Source: Pontibacter ummariensis
GTDB taxonomy: Bacteria; Bacteroidota; Bacteroidia; Cytophagales; Hymenobacteraceae
Direction: 5' to 3'
NCBI RefSeq assembly: GCF_900188175.1
Contig: NZ_FZOQ01000008.1
Span: forward strand, 124,001-188,000
DNA length: 64,000 nucleotides
Position numbers and translations under genes: made by a program. Under the pieces are notes generated by a model that was not told the origin of the DNA, searched no databases, and worked only from the letters and a program-made list of their open reading frames with translations. Of the stretch, positions 25,216 through 33,584 are shown piece by piece; positions within the stretch are counted from its first letter, which is position 1, and the number at the start of each line of letters is the position of its first letter.

Positions 25216-26250
25216 ATGAAAGTCAAATTTCTTCCCTATCAACCGCATTGTTTCGCTTTTGGGGGCTTTGAGATACAAACATTGAGCACATTACTTGCTG
25301 TGCAGAAAGCAGGCGTTAATGCCTCAACGTTAGATGTTTGGGACAAAAGTAGTGACTTCGATATTCTAAACTGCTGGGGACTAGAGGTCGGAAACTACGA
25401 AAACGTATTCTGGGCTAAAAGAGCAGGTAAGCAAGTAGTTATTTCCGCCCTTTTCCCTTACTATGAGACGTTGAAAGAGAAAGTTAAGTACCATGTTTCA
25501 GCAGCAATTTATAAGGTAAAGCTGATGCATGAAATGGCGGCCATGGCTGATCATATAGTAGTCGTAAATGACATACAGGCAGAAATTTGTCAGAAGTACT
25601 TTCGAGTTGCCCCAACAAAGATATCGGTCATACCTAATGTAGTAAAGAAAAGCTTTTTTTCAGAAAATGACCGTGCTACACTGGCGCAGTCATTTTCTGA
25701 AAAGTATGTGATTTCTGATTTTATTTTAACTACTGGAAATATATGCAGACGAAAAAATCAGATAAGTCTTGCTCAGGCCTGTATCAACACAAAAACAAAA
25801 CTTGTGATCATAGGCAAGATACTGGATGGTGAGTCAGACTATGGTCAACAGTTAGAGAACTTGATTCGCCCGCACCAAAACATAGTTTGGCTTCATGGCC
25901 TAGAGCCTGGCTCGATGGACTTAGTTGGTGCTTATAGTGCTTGTAGCGCCTTTGCGCTTCCAAGCTTTGAAGAGCAACAGCCAATATCTCTGCTAGAAGC
26001 TGCAGCACAGCAAAAGCCTCTTCTTATAGCAAAGAGAGCATATGCTTATCAAAAATACTACAAGAACGCCCTTTTAGTGGAACCAAAGTCTATCAGAAGT
26101 ATTGAAACAGGCATCAACACAGTAAAAAAGGCTCCCTTAAAATACGTTACCCCTTGCTCTATTATTGAAGAATGCACTGAAGAAAGTGTAGGGAAAGCTT
26201 ATTTAGAACTTTACCATACTCTTACGGAAAGAGTAAACACGAAGAGTTAA
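25216..26250 (+). CDS. glycosyltransferase family 4
   Basis: A 344-residue GT-B enzyme. The start MKVKFLPYQPHCFAFGGFEI shows the substrate loop, followed by VFWAKRAGKQVVISALFPYY, the hinge VISDFILTTGNICRRKNQIS and the donor-binding region ALPSFEEQQPISLLEAAAQQ with the two conserved Glu residues. It is probably a cytoplasmic transferase for the repeat unit. Gene order and spacing (1 nt before, 49 nt after using the next gene's ATG) place it in the wzx operon. Confidence 0.82.
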   Translation: MKVKFLPYQPHCFAFGGFEIQTLSTLLAVQKAGVNASTLDVWDKSSDFDILNCWGLEVGNYENVFWAKRAGKQVVISALFPYYETLKEKVKYHVSAAIYKVKLMHEMAAMADHIVVVNDIQAEICQKYFRVAPTKISVIPNVVKKSFFSENDRATLAQSFSEKYVISDFILTTGNICRRKNQISLAQACINTKTKLVIIGKILDGESDYGQQLENLIRPHQNIVWLHGLEPGSMDLVGAYSACSAFALPSFEEQQPISLLEAAAQQKPLLIAKRAYAYQKYYKNALLVEPKSIRSIETGINTVKKAPLKYVTPCSIIEECTEESVGKAYLELYHTLTERVNTKS

Positions 26251-26299
26251 CTTACCCTTGGGCAAGCAATCCTATTTCCTGATATCATCAAGCAGCACC

Positions 26300-27565
26300 A
26301 TGTTTAAAAAGCTAATCGGAGTATTTATCATACTAACTCCCTTTACTTCTTATTTTGCCCTGTCATCTTGGTTGAGACTGCCTGTACTCCTAGCACTTGT
26401 CTTAACTGTTTTCTTTTTAGTTAAAATAATAGTTACAAAGAAGCTAAATATAAAGGCTCTTATGGTTTATAAGGCCGATCTTATACTTATCTCACTATTG
26501 GTTCTTATTTGGATCTCCTGGCTCTTTGGTTTTAGAGCCCCCCGGAGTTTAAACCATGCTGTTGCTTACTCCTTCACTGTTTTCTTCTACTACTTTTTAT
26601 TCAGAGTAATTATCCGGAACGAAAGGATAAGCTCTAAGTTTATCCTCAACAAGTTCACGATATCGGCTATACTGTGTTGTAGTATCATTATCTTGGACTG
26701 GGTCCTGATTAACTTATTCAACATTGGCATAAGAGATTATTTTGTCAATGTTGAGAATAACTCTGCGAATATGCTATACTTCCAGAGAGCGTTTTTCTAT
26801 TCAGTGGGAGGAGTGGCAGAAGAACCCGGTAGTATGGCCTTACTTCTAAACATTGTTGTGCCTTTAGGACTGCTAAATTATAGCTTGGATAACAAGCAAA
26901 ATAAAGTAATATGGCTGTCGATAGCATACATACTCGCCTTATTTTGTTTGTTCTCAACAGCAGGAATAATAAATGCCATAGTTGCAGCAGGGCTAATGAT
27001 GTTTTACAATCTCTTGCGCAGTAAGTACATTAGGGTTAAACTCTCTTATATCTACATCACGATTTTAGGCTTCACAGGTGTTTTGGTTTTGATCATTAAA
27101 AAACCTCACCTTTTCGCCAATGTAGCAAACGAAGTAAACCAAAAGTTATTCTTAAGTACCAGAGATGCTTCTGCTAGTATAAGGACTGAAACCTGGCATA
27201 GTTCGCTTAGAGACTGGCAACTGCACCCGGTTTTAGGAAACGGTCCAGGATTCGGGGTCGATAGTTATGGAACAGGCTATCACAGTGTCTATCTAACTCT
27301 TTTGGCCGATGTTGGTGTGTTTGCTCTGGCTTTGTTTATACTGTTCCTGTTCATACACTTACTACAACTACTTCAGTTACCTAAGTCTGTTAGTTTTTTT
27401 ACAGGTGTTGCTTTGATCGCAACTATATTACATTTTGCCGTAGTTGGAGACTTTTACCATGCTCCATTTTGGATACTGCTGATCTTGATCAGGATGCTAA
27501 ACATTGAAAATAAGAGCTTACCCGCAACTTCAAATGAAAATATCAATCATTACTCCTACTTATAA
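26300..27565 (+). CDS. O-antigen/polysaccharide polymerase (Wzy-like)
   Basis: A hydrophobic protein of about 421 residues with 10 to 12 helices and a large periplasmic loop in the second half. The motif LHPVLGNGPGFGVDSYGTGY followed by HSVYLTLLADVGVFALALFI is the typical Wzy/ligase signature just before the last helices. The ATG at 26300 is preferred; an upstream in-frame TTG at 26258 would add 14 polar residues. Wzy joins repeat units on the periplasmic face. Its 3' end overlaps the next gene by 32 nt. Confidence 0.8.
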   Translation: MFKKLIGVFIILTPFTSYFALSSWLRLPVLLALVLTVFFLVKIIVTKKLNIKALMVYKADLILISLLVLIWISWLFGFRAPRSLNHAVAYSFTVFFYYFLFRVIIRNERISSKFILNKFTISAILCCSIIILDWVLINLFNIGIRDYFVNVENNSANMLYFQRAFFYSVGGVAEEPGSMALLLNIVVPLGLLNYSLDNKQNKVIWLSIAYILALFCLFSTAGIINAIVAAGLMMFYNLLRSKYIRVKLSYIYITILGFTGVLVLIIKKPHLFANVANEVNQKLFLSTRDASASIRTETWHSSLRDWQLHPVLGNGPGFGVDSYGTGYHSVYLTLLADVGVFALALFILFLFIHLLQLLQLPKSVSFFTGVALIATILHFAVVGDFYHAPFWILLILIRMLNIENKSLPATSNENINHYSYL

Positions 27566-28301
27566 TTCCGAAGCTTACATTAAAGCAACCTTAGACTCTA
27601 TACACGAACAAACCTATAAGAATTTTGAGCACGTATTAGTTGATGGGTTGTCCAATGACAGAACGCTTGATATTGTGGCCTCCTATGAAAACATTACTGT
27701 GATTTCAGAAAAAGACAATGGTCAATCAGATGCTATAAATAAAGGGCTTAAATTAGTAAAAGGTGACATCCTGGCTTGGCAGAATGGAGATGACCTTTAC
27801 TTCCCGGACACCTTCCAGACTGTTGTGGACTATTTCACCTCACACCCGGACATAGATGTCGTGTATGGGCATTACCAAATGATTGATAACCAAGGCCAAT
27901 GGATATGCGATGTACGCCCTGTCGAATGGAACAGTTGGCTGTTTTCTCATGGTAGGTTTTGCCCTGTACAGCCAACTGTTTTCTGGCGTCGCCGAGTTAC
28001 AGAAAAAGTAGGGCTACTGGATGAAAGCTTGTTCTTCTGCATGGATGTAGACTTTTATGCTAAGGCTGTTTTAAATGGCTTCAGGTTTAGTCGAATACCG
28101 AAAATGCTGGGACAGTTTAGGGTACATGAGGAAAGCAAAACCCAAAACAAAAACAATCGCACAAAGCATTACAAGGAGTACAAAAAGGTGATGTCCCAGC
28201 ACTTTAGCTACAAACCTTTGGATTACGTAGCGTTTGACTTCTTTCAAAAAAGGGCACAACTCGCTGCTGTGGTAAAACAGAACTTCTTAAAAAGCTTTTA
28301 G
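27534..28301 (+). CDS. glycosyltransferase family 2
   Basis: A 255-residue GT-A enzyme. The start MKISIITPTYNSEAYIKATL and HEQTYKNFEHVLVDGLSNDR define the nucleotide-sugar fold. LAWQNGDDLYFPDTFQ carries the DD(L) metal-binding residues in place of DXD, and VFWRRRVTEKVGLLDESLFF and FRVHEESKTQN complete the family pattern. The ATG at 27534 lies inside the end of the polymerase gene (32-nt overlap). An upstream in-frame start at 27504 would add a non-conserved segment. Acceptor and donor are unknown. Confidence 0.88.
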   Translation: MKISIITPTYNSEAYIKATLDSIHEQTYKNFEHVLVDGLSNDRTLDIVASYENITVISEKDNGQSDAINKGLKLVKGDILAWQNGDDLYFPDTFQTVVDYFTSHPDIDVVYGHYQMIDNQGQWICDVRPVEWNSWLFSHGRFCPVQPTVFWRRRVTEKVGLLDESLFFCMDVDFYAKAVLNGFRFSRIPKMLGQFRVHEESKTQNKNNRTKHYKEYKKVMSQHFSYKPLDYVAFDFFQKRAQLAAVVKQNFLKSF

Positions 28302-28341
28302 CAAGTTTTTCACTCCGTTTTAACTAACACGATCAGCCAGG

Positions 28342-29436
28342 TTGAAGATTTGCCATATAATAACGGGACTTGGTTTTGGAGGAGCCGAACGCCTGCTTGT
28401 TAACTTTTCTAACATTCATAGTGAATGCGGGCACCAGGTTTATGTACTTTACTTAAAGGATATTACCTCCTTAAAGGATGCCCTACACCCTTCTGTCGAA
28501 ACAATCCATGTTCCGCTTAATAACAAAACCTCTTCACGCATAAGAAAACTTTTAGGGGAGATCAAACCAGACGTAGTGCACACGCACCTTGGTCATGCAG
28601 ATCTACTAGGACTGTGGGCAGCAAGAGGATTAGACCTTAAGCTGTTCTGCACCATGCACAACATTTGGTTTAAATGGAACTGGAAGGACAAGATAATCTT
28701 CAAAGCTTATAAATTTCTTTTTAGAACTGTTGCTAGAAAATGTAAGGTAATTGCAATCTCTAATGTCGTCAAGAAGCATGTTGTTGAGACTTTAAAGGTT
28801 CCTTCTAATAGAGTGCATCTTCTTTATAATGGAATACCCTCTGCTTTACCAAACTGTCAGAATAACTCGCTTGACCTCAGAAGAGCGCTTAAAATAAGTA
28901 CAAAGAACTTTAATGTCTTATTTGTCGGCAGGCTAGAACCTCAAAAGTCAGTGGACACCCTCCTGAAAGCTGTCAGCCTTCTCAAGGACAAGATTCCTTC
29001 TATTAAGCTACTGCTTGTGGGGGAAGGGAGTTTAAGAGCAGAATTAGAGAGATTAGCGTTAGAATTAGGCCTCAAAGATATAGTTGAATTCCGTGGTGTG
29101 ACGTTAAAACCCGAGGAGTACTTTGCAGTATGCGACCTGTTTGTTCTGCCTTCTATATTTGAAGGTATGGGAATTGTCCTGCTGGAAGCATTCCGGGCAA
29201 GCCTTCCTGTAATTGCCAGTAATACGGAAGGACCGGGAGAATTAATAACCCATGGACAAACCGGATTACTATTTGAACCTTTACAACATAAGGAATTAGC
29301 GAACTTAATGTACAAGTTCTACCTTAGTCCCTCTCTCTTGAAGGAAATAGGAGAAAATGGCAATAAATTTTATAAAGAGAACTTTAAAATAGAAGACTAC
29401 GCTGCCAAGCTTGAAGAATTGTATGTGCGCTCCTAA
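28342..29436 (+). CDS. glycosyltransferase family 4
   Basis: A 364-residue GT-B enzyme with textbook GT4 features: ICHIITGLGFGGAERLLVNF at the start, DVVHTHLGHADLLGLWAARG, the hinge NVLFVGRLEPQKSVDTLLKA, and the signature LPSIFEGMGIVLLEAFRASL with both Glu residues, then TEGPGELITHGQTGLLFEP. The only plausible start is TTG at 28342. It belongs to the wzx operon. Confidence 0.9.
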   Translation: MKICHIITGLGFGGAERLLVNFSNIHSECGHQVYVLYLKDITSLKDALHPSVETIHVPLNNKTSSRIRKLLGEIKPDVVHTHLGHADLLGLWAARGLDLKLFCTMHNIWFKWNWKDKIIFKAYKFLFRTVARKCKVIAISNVVKKHVVETLKVPSNRVHLLYNGIPSALPNCQNNSLDLRRALKISTKNFNVLFVGRLEPQKSVDTLLKAVSLLKDKIPSIKLLLVGEGSLRAELERLALELGLKDIVEFRGVTLKPEEYFAVCDLFVLPSIFEGMGIVLLEAFRASLPVIASNTEGPGELITHGQTGLLFEPLQHKELANLMYKFYLSPSLLKEIGENGNKFYKENFKIEDYAAKLEELYVRS

Positions 29437-29458
29437 GATGATAATATGTTAATTTGCC

Positions 29459-30718
29459 ATGCTTCCTAAGTTAGCACTTGATCGCCTTTACTACTATGTA
29501 ATAGTAGTAACCGCATTCTCTTTACCTTTCCACAGAAACATAGGTTCAGTCTTAGCGATCGTCCTGTGCCTCTTATGGCTTCTATCCGGGGGATTTAAAG
29601 AAAAGTGGAATCTTCTTACCCTCTACAAACTACCACTTCTTTTCGCTAGTCTGTTCTTTGTGTACATTGTTGGCCTGACCTACACAAGTAATTTCTCCTA
29701 TGCCTTTTCAAGGGTAGAAAGAAGTATTCCCTTGCTTGTGTTCCCCGTTGTTATTTTCAGTAGCAAAGCCTTTAACAGAGCAGAGCTAAACACAGTGTTA
29801 AAAGCTTTTATATCCGGAGTACTTTTGGCTTCAGTTATTGCTATAGCTCATGGTCTTTATCGAAGGTTTATAGCTGCAGACATGACCCAGGTAGAGTTGA
29901 ATAACTTTTATATTGACCTGCCTCATATTTTTATGCACCATATCCAGTATGGGATATTTCTTGCTATAGGCCTTTTCTTTTTGGCTTATTTAGCCGGTCA
30001 AGAAAAAAAGAAAAGCTTTGGTAAAAAAGCGGAATACCTTCTGTTAGGTCTTTTCTTTTTAAACCTGTTACTGCTTGCAGGAGGCTTTATGGCTTTTATT
30101 GCAGTAACTGTTATATCAATTCTTGCGCTGCTGTTCCTCCCTCAGAAAAGGGTTAAAGTTATTCTTACTGTTTCTTTAGCTGCTCTTGCAATGCTTTTCA
30201 TCCTCTTAATTCAGTCTGAAAAGAATCCACTTGTACAGCGATACACCCAAAGGCTTTCCCTTTCATTTTCTGAGATTGAGAACAACAAGTACAATTATTC
30301 TTCAACAAGGGTGGGGCCTTTAGTTACTGCGCTTAGTGTATTGGAAGAGAACTGGTTGTTTGGCGTAGGAACCGGGGATACTGCAGATGCAATGAAAGAA
30401 GAATACATTAATAGTGGCCTTGATCAGTTAACAGAGTTCAACACACACAACCAATACCTCGATTTTTGGATATCTTTTGGAATTTTTGGTATAATAATCC
30501 TCCTCGCTAACCTGGTTTATCCAATCTACGTGAGTTTAAAGCACAAATCTTATATATATTTGTGCTTCCTAGTACTGGTTTCTTTTTGCTTTTTAACTGA
30601 AAATTTATTAGCAACAAATAAGACGATTTACTTATATGCTTTCTTAAATTCCATACTAGCACTACATGCAGTTAATCAAATAAACCCAAAATTACAGCAA
30701 GATGCCCGGCCTTTATAA
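29459..30718 (+). CDS. O-antigen ligase family protein (WaaL-like)
   Basis: A 419-residue membrane protein with about 12 helices. FSYAFSRVERSIPLLVFPVV and the loop EENWLFGVGTGDTADAMKEE followed by FNTHNQYLDFWISFGIFGII are the conserved Wzy_C/O-antigen ligase features, including the periplasmic His in HNQYLD. WaaL-type proteins move the finished polymer from undecaprenyl diphosphate to lipid A-core; some relatives are polymerases. With a second, clearer polymerase at 26300, ligase is the better guess. Its end overlaps the next gene by 17 nt. Confidence 0.78.
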   Translation: MLPKLALDRLYYYVIVVTAFSLPFHRNIGSVLAIVLCLLWLLSGGFKEKWNLLTLYKLPLLFASLFFVYIVGLTYTSNFSYAFSRVERSIPLLVFPVVIFSSKAFNRAELNTVLKAFISGVLLASVIAIAHGLYRRFIAADMTQVELNNFYIDLPHIFMHHIQYGIFLAIGLFFLAYLAGQEKKKSFGKKAEYLLLGLFFLNLLLLAGGFMAFIAVTVISILALLFLPQKRVKVILTVSLAALAMLFILLIQSEKNPLVQRYTQRLSLSFSEIENNKYNYSSTRVGPLVTALSVLEENWLFGVGTGDTADAMKEEYINSGLDQLTEFNTHNQYLDFWISFGIFGIIILLANLVYPIYVSLKHKSYIYLCFLVLVSFCFLTENLLATNKTIYLYAFLNSILALHAVNQINPKLQQDARPL

Positions 30719-32090
30719 CAAATATATTAAGCTGATAAACTCAGTCGGGGACACTATAACAATGACAGTGGCAGCCGTTGCTGCGCATGGGCTAGTCTAC
30801 GGTAATCCCCTGAGTATCCTTACAACAGAAAAGATCTATACAGGTATCGTTTCACTTGGTATCTGGTTCCTTTGCAGCTCTCTGTCCGGAACTTATAAGT
30901 TCTATCGGGTACGAAAGGTCACGAATGTTATAGTAAGTGCCTTGAAAGTACTTATACTGTATGTGCTGCTTACACAAGCCTTACTTAATATATTCGACAC
31001 AGGTAGCCGGTTCTCCCAACCCTTTTTAGTGACCTATTACCTTCTTTTGCTTGTATTAATTGTAGCCTGGCGGGTTTCAGTTGTTAAGATCATGCGTTTA
31101 TTGAGAAGGCGTGGCTATAACAACCGGAGGGTCATTATAGTGGGCTTTAGTGAAGCAGGTAAACTGCTCAAAGAGTTCTTCGAGAATCACCCGGAGTACG
31201 GGTACCACTTCAAAGGCTTTTTTGATGATCATGCACCGCTGGGGCAGGAAGGAGTGGTTGGCAGGATTTCCGATGTGGAGGAGTTCACCAGAGAACTTAC
31301 CATTGATGAAATATACTGCTGTCCCTCCAGGTTGGACAACATGCAACTTCAACGTCTTGTTGATTTTGTGGATGACAATTTAGTCCGGATGAAGCTGATC
31401 ACAGACTTTGGAGGCTTCCAGTCCAGCAAACTAAAGCTTGACTTCTACAACATGTTGCCGGTCCTTATCATGCGGCCTCTACCGCTGGATGATGCCATTA
31501 ACAAGGTGTTTAAACGTGCCTTTGATATTTTCTTCTCGCTTACGGTCATTGTTTTCCTGCTGTCGTGGCTCCTGCCTATCCTAGCTGTTATTATAAAACT
31601 AACCTCTAGCGGCCCCGTTTTCTTTAAACAGACGCGCTCTGGTATCGACAACAAAGACTTTCAGTGCTATAAGTTGCGCAGTATGTACGTAAACAAGGAG
31701 GCCAATTTACTCCTAGCACGCCGTGGCGACTCCCGGATTACCCCTGTTGGTGCCTTCCTGCGGAAGACGAGCCTGGACGAGCTTCCGCAGTTCTTTAACG
31801 TGCTCCTGGGCCATATGTCTATTGTGGGGCCACGCCCCCACATGCTCAAGTTAGGTGAAGAGTACGCCCAGGTAGCAGAAAAATACATGGTACGGCATTT
31901 TATAAAGCCAGGCGTTACAGGGCTGTCGCAGGTGCGGGGCTACCGTGGCGACACGACAGCTTTGTACCAGATCCGGGGACGGACCAAGCTGGATATTTTC
32001 TACCTGGAGAACTGGTCTTTCCTGCTTGACCTGAAAATCATATACTATACCGTTTACAATGCGGTCAAGGGCGATGAAGCGGCCTTCTAG
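30702..32090 (+). CDS. undecaprenyl-phosphate sugar phosphotransferase (WcaJ-like)
   Basis: The enzyme that starts repeat-unit synthesis by moving a sugar-1-phosphate onto undecaprenyl phosphate. The 462-residue protein has four N-terminal helices, a CoA-binding-like Rossmann domain (NNRRVIIVGFSEAGKLLKEF, about residues 142-160), and a C-terminal bacterial sugar-transferase domain. That domain shows KRAFDIFFSLTVIVFLLSWL, GPVFFKQTRSG, YKLRSMY, RKTSLDELPQFFNVLLG, MSIVGPRPH and KPGVTGLSQVRGYRGDT. The gene ends the polysaccharide operon. Base composition rises along it, with the 3' half resembling the housekeeping genes that follow. Confidence 0.92.
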   Translation: MPGLYNKYIKLINSVGDTITMTVAAVAAHGLVYGNPLSILTTEKIYTGIVSLGIWFLCSSLSGTYKFYRVRKVTNVIVSALKVLILYVLLTQALLNIFDTGSRFSQPFLVTYYLLLLVLIVAWRVSVVKIMRLLRRRGYNNRRVIIVGFSEAGKLLKEFFENHPEYGYHFKGFFDDHAPLGQEGVVGRISDVEEFTRELTIDEIYCCPSRLDNMQLQRLVDFVDDNLVRMKLITDFGGFQSSKLKLDFYNMLPVLIMRPLPLDDAINKVFKRAFDIFFSLTVIVFLLSWLLPILAVIIKLTSSGPVFFKQTRSGIDNKDFQCYKLRSMYVNKEANLLLARRGDSRITPVGAFLRKTSLDELPQFFNVLLGHMSIVGPRPHMLKLGEEYAQVAEKYMVRHFIKPGVTGLSQVRGYRGDTTALYQIRGRTKLDIFYLENWSFLLDLKIIYYTVYNAVKGDEAAF

Positions 32091-32182
32091 TGCTTGATTG
32101 CTGGCTTAGTTCCTCGATTTACAAAGCCCCGCTCCCGCTTTTTCGCTAGTTTTAGTAACTTCGCGGGCAAACCTGCAAGAGC

Positions 32183-33577
32183 ATGAGCAAAGAGAAACCT
32201 AGTATACCGAAAGGAACCCGCGACTTTGGCCCGGCTACCGTGGTCAAACGTAACTATATTTTTGGCGTTATCAAGCGCACCTTCGAGAAGTTCGGCTATT
32301 TGCCCCTCGAAACACCGGCCATGGAGCAACTGTCGGTGCTAACCGGCAAGTACGGTGACGAAGGCGATCAGCTGATCTTCAAGATCCTTAATTCCGGGGA
32401 TTTCCTGGCAAAGACAAAGCCGGAAGACATTGAGGAGGGCTATAAGCACCTGACCCGTAAGATATCCGAGAAAGCGCTCCGTTATGACCTCACCGTGCCT
32501 TTTGCCCGCTACGTGGTCATGAACCGCAACGAGATTTCTTTTCCTTTCAAACGCTACCAGATACAGCCCGTTTGGCGTGCCGACCGTCCCCAAAAAGGAC
32601 GCTATCGGGAGTTTTACCAGTGTGATGCCGACGTAGTGGGTACCAACTCCCTTCTTTGTGAGGCAGAGATCGTGCAGATGATCAACGAAGTCCTTACAAC
32701 CCTGGGACTTAGCGACTTTACCATCAAGATCAACCACCGTGGCGTGCTAGCCGGCATTGCCGAAGCGATTGGTGAGAAAGGGCGCGAGGGTGACATCTGC
32801 GTGGCCATCGACAAACTCGACAAGATCGGGCAGGAAGGCGTACGAAAGGAGCTGCTGGAGCGGGGCATTTCCGAAGGGGCAGTCCAGAAACTCGAACCCC
32901 TCTATACCCTGGAAGGCAATAACGAGCAGATTCTGGACCAACTGCAGGCACTGTTGGGAGATACAGACGAGGGACAGCGAGGCTTGAAAGACCTCCGCGA
33001 AGTATGGCAGTACCTTAAAAGCCTCGACAGCCAGGCACTTTCCGCGCAAAACCTTTCCGAGCAGTCCCGGTTGCTGCTAGATGTTACCTTAGCACGAGGC
33101 CTCTCCTACTATACAGGCTGTATTTTCGAAGTGAAAGTGAACAACGTGAGCATGGGCAGCATCAGTGGCGGCGGTCGCTATGATAACCTTACCGGTATGT
33201 TTGGCCTGCCGGGTGTGTCTGGCGTAGGCTTCTCTTTTGGCGTAGACCGCATCTATGATGTACTGGAAGAGCTTGGACTATTCCCAAGCAGCAGTCAGGT
33301 AGGCACCAAGGCCCTGATCGTGCAGTTCGACAAAGCGTCTGAAAGGTACGGCCTACCGGTGCTGCAGAAGTTGCGTGACGCAGGCATTGCCTCCGAGCTG
33401 TATCCAGAGGCAGCCAAACTCAAGAAACAGATGGGCTACGCCGACCAGAAAAACATCCCTTACGTGATCTTAATAGGATCTGAAGAGATGGCTACCGGTA
33501 AACTGAAACTACGCAACATGGAGCAGGGCGAGCAGCAGGATCTGACAGTTGAAGAAATTATCTCAACCCTGAAATAG
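32183..33577 (+). CDS. hisS: histidine--tRNA ligase
   Basis: A class II aminoacyl-tRNA synthetase charging tRNA-His. The 464-residue protein has KGTRDFGPAT at the start, motif 2 in PVWRADRPQKGRYREFYQCD, the histidine-specific ARGLSYYTGCIFEV, and motif 3 in GGGRYDNLTGMFG followed by GVGFSFGVDRIYDVLEEL. An anticodon-binding domain follows from about residue 370. Length and motifs are normal. The next gene, histidine ammonia-lyase, starts only 7 nt after the stop. Confidence 0.97.
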   Translation: MSKEKPSIPKGTRDFGPATVVKRNYIFGVIKRTFEKFGYLPLETPAMEQLSVLTGKYGDEGDQLIFKILNSGDFLAKTKPEDIEEGYKHLTRKISEKALRYDLTVPFARYVVMNRNEISFPFKRYQIQPVWRADRPQKGRYREFYQCDADVVGTNSLLCEAEIVQMINEVLTTLGLSDFTIKINHRGVLAGIAEAIGEKGREGDICVAIDKLDKIGQEGVRKELLERGISEGAVQKLEPLYTLEGNNEQILDQLQALLGDTDEGQRGLKDLREVWQYLKSLDSQALSAQNLSEQSRLLLDVTLARGLSYYTGCIFEVKVNNVSMGSISGGGRYDNLTGMFGLPGVSGVGFSFGVDRIYDVLEELGLFPSSSQVGTKALIVQFDKASERYGLPVLQKLRDAGIASELYPEAAKLKKQMGYADQKNIPYVILIGSEEMATGKLKLRNMEQGEQQDLTVEEIISTLK

Positions 33578-33584
33578 CAGCTAA

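Noticed and set aside
32123..32141. Weak AAAGC/GCTTT hairpin after the WcaJ-like gene as a terminator
   Set aside because: Only a 5-bp stem; not enough to call.
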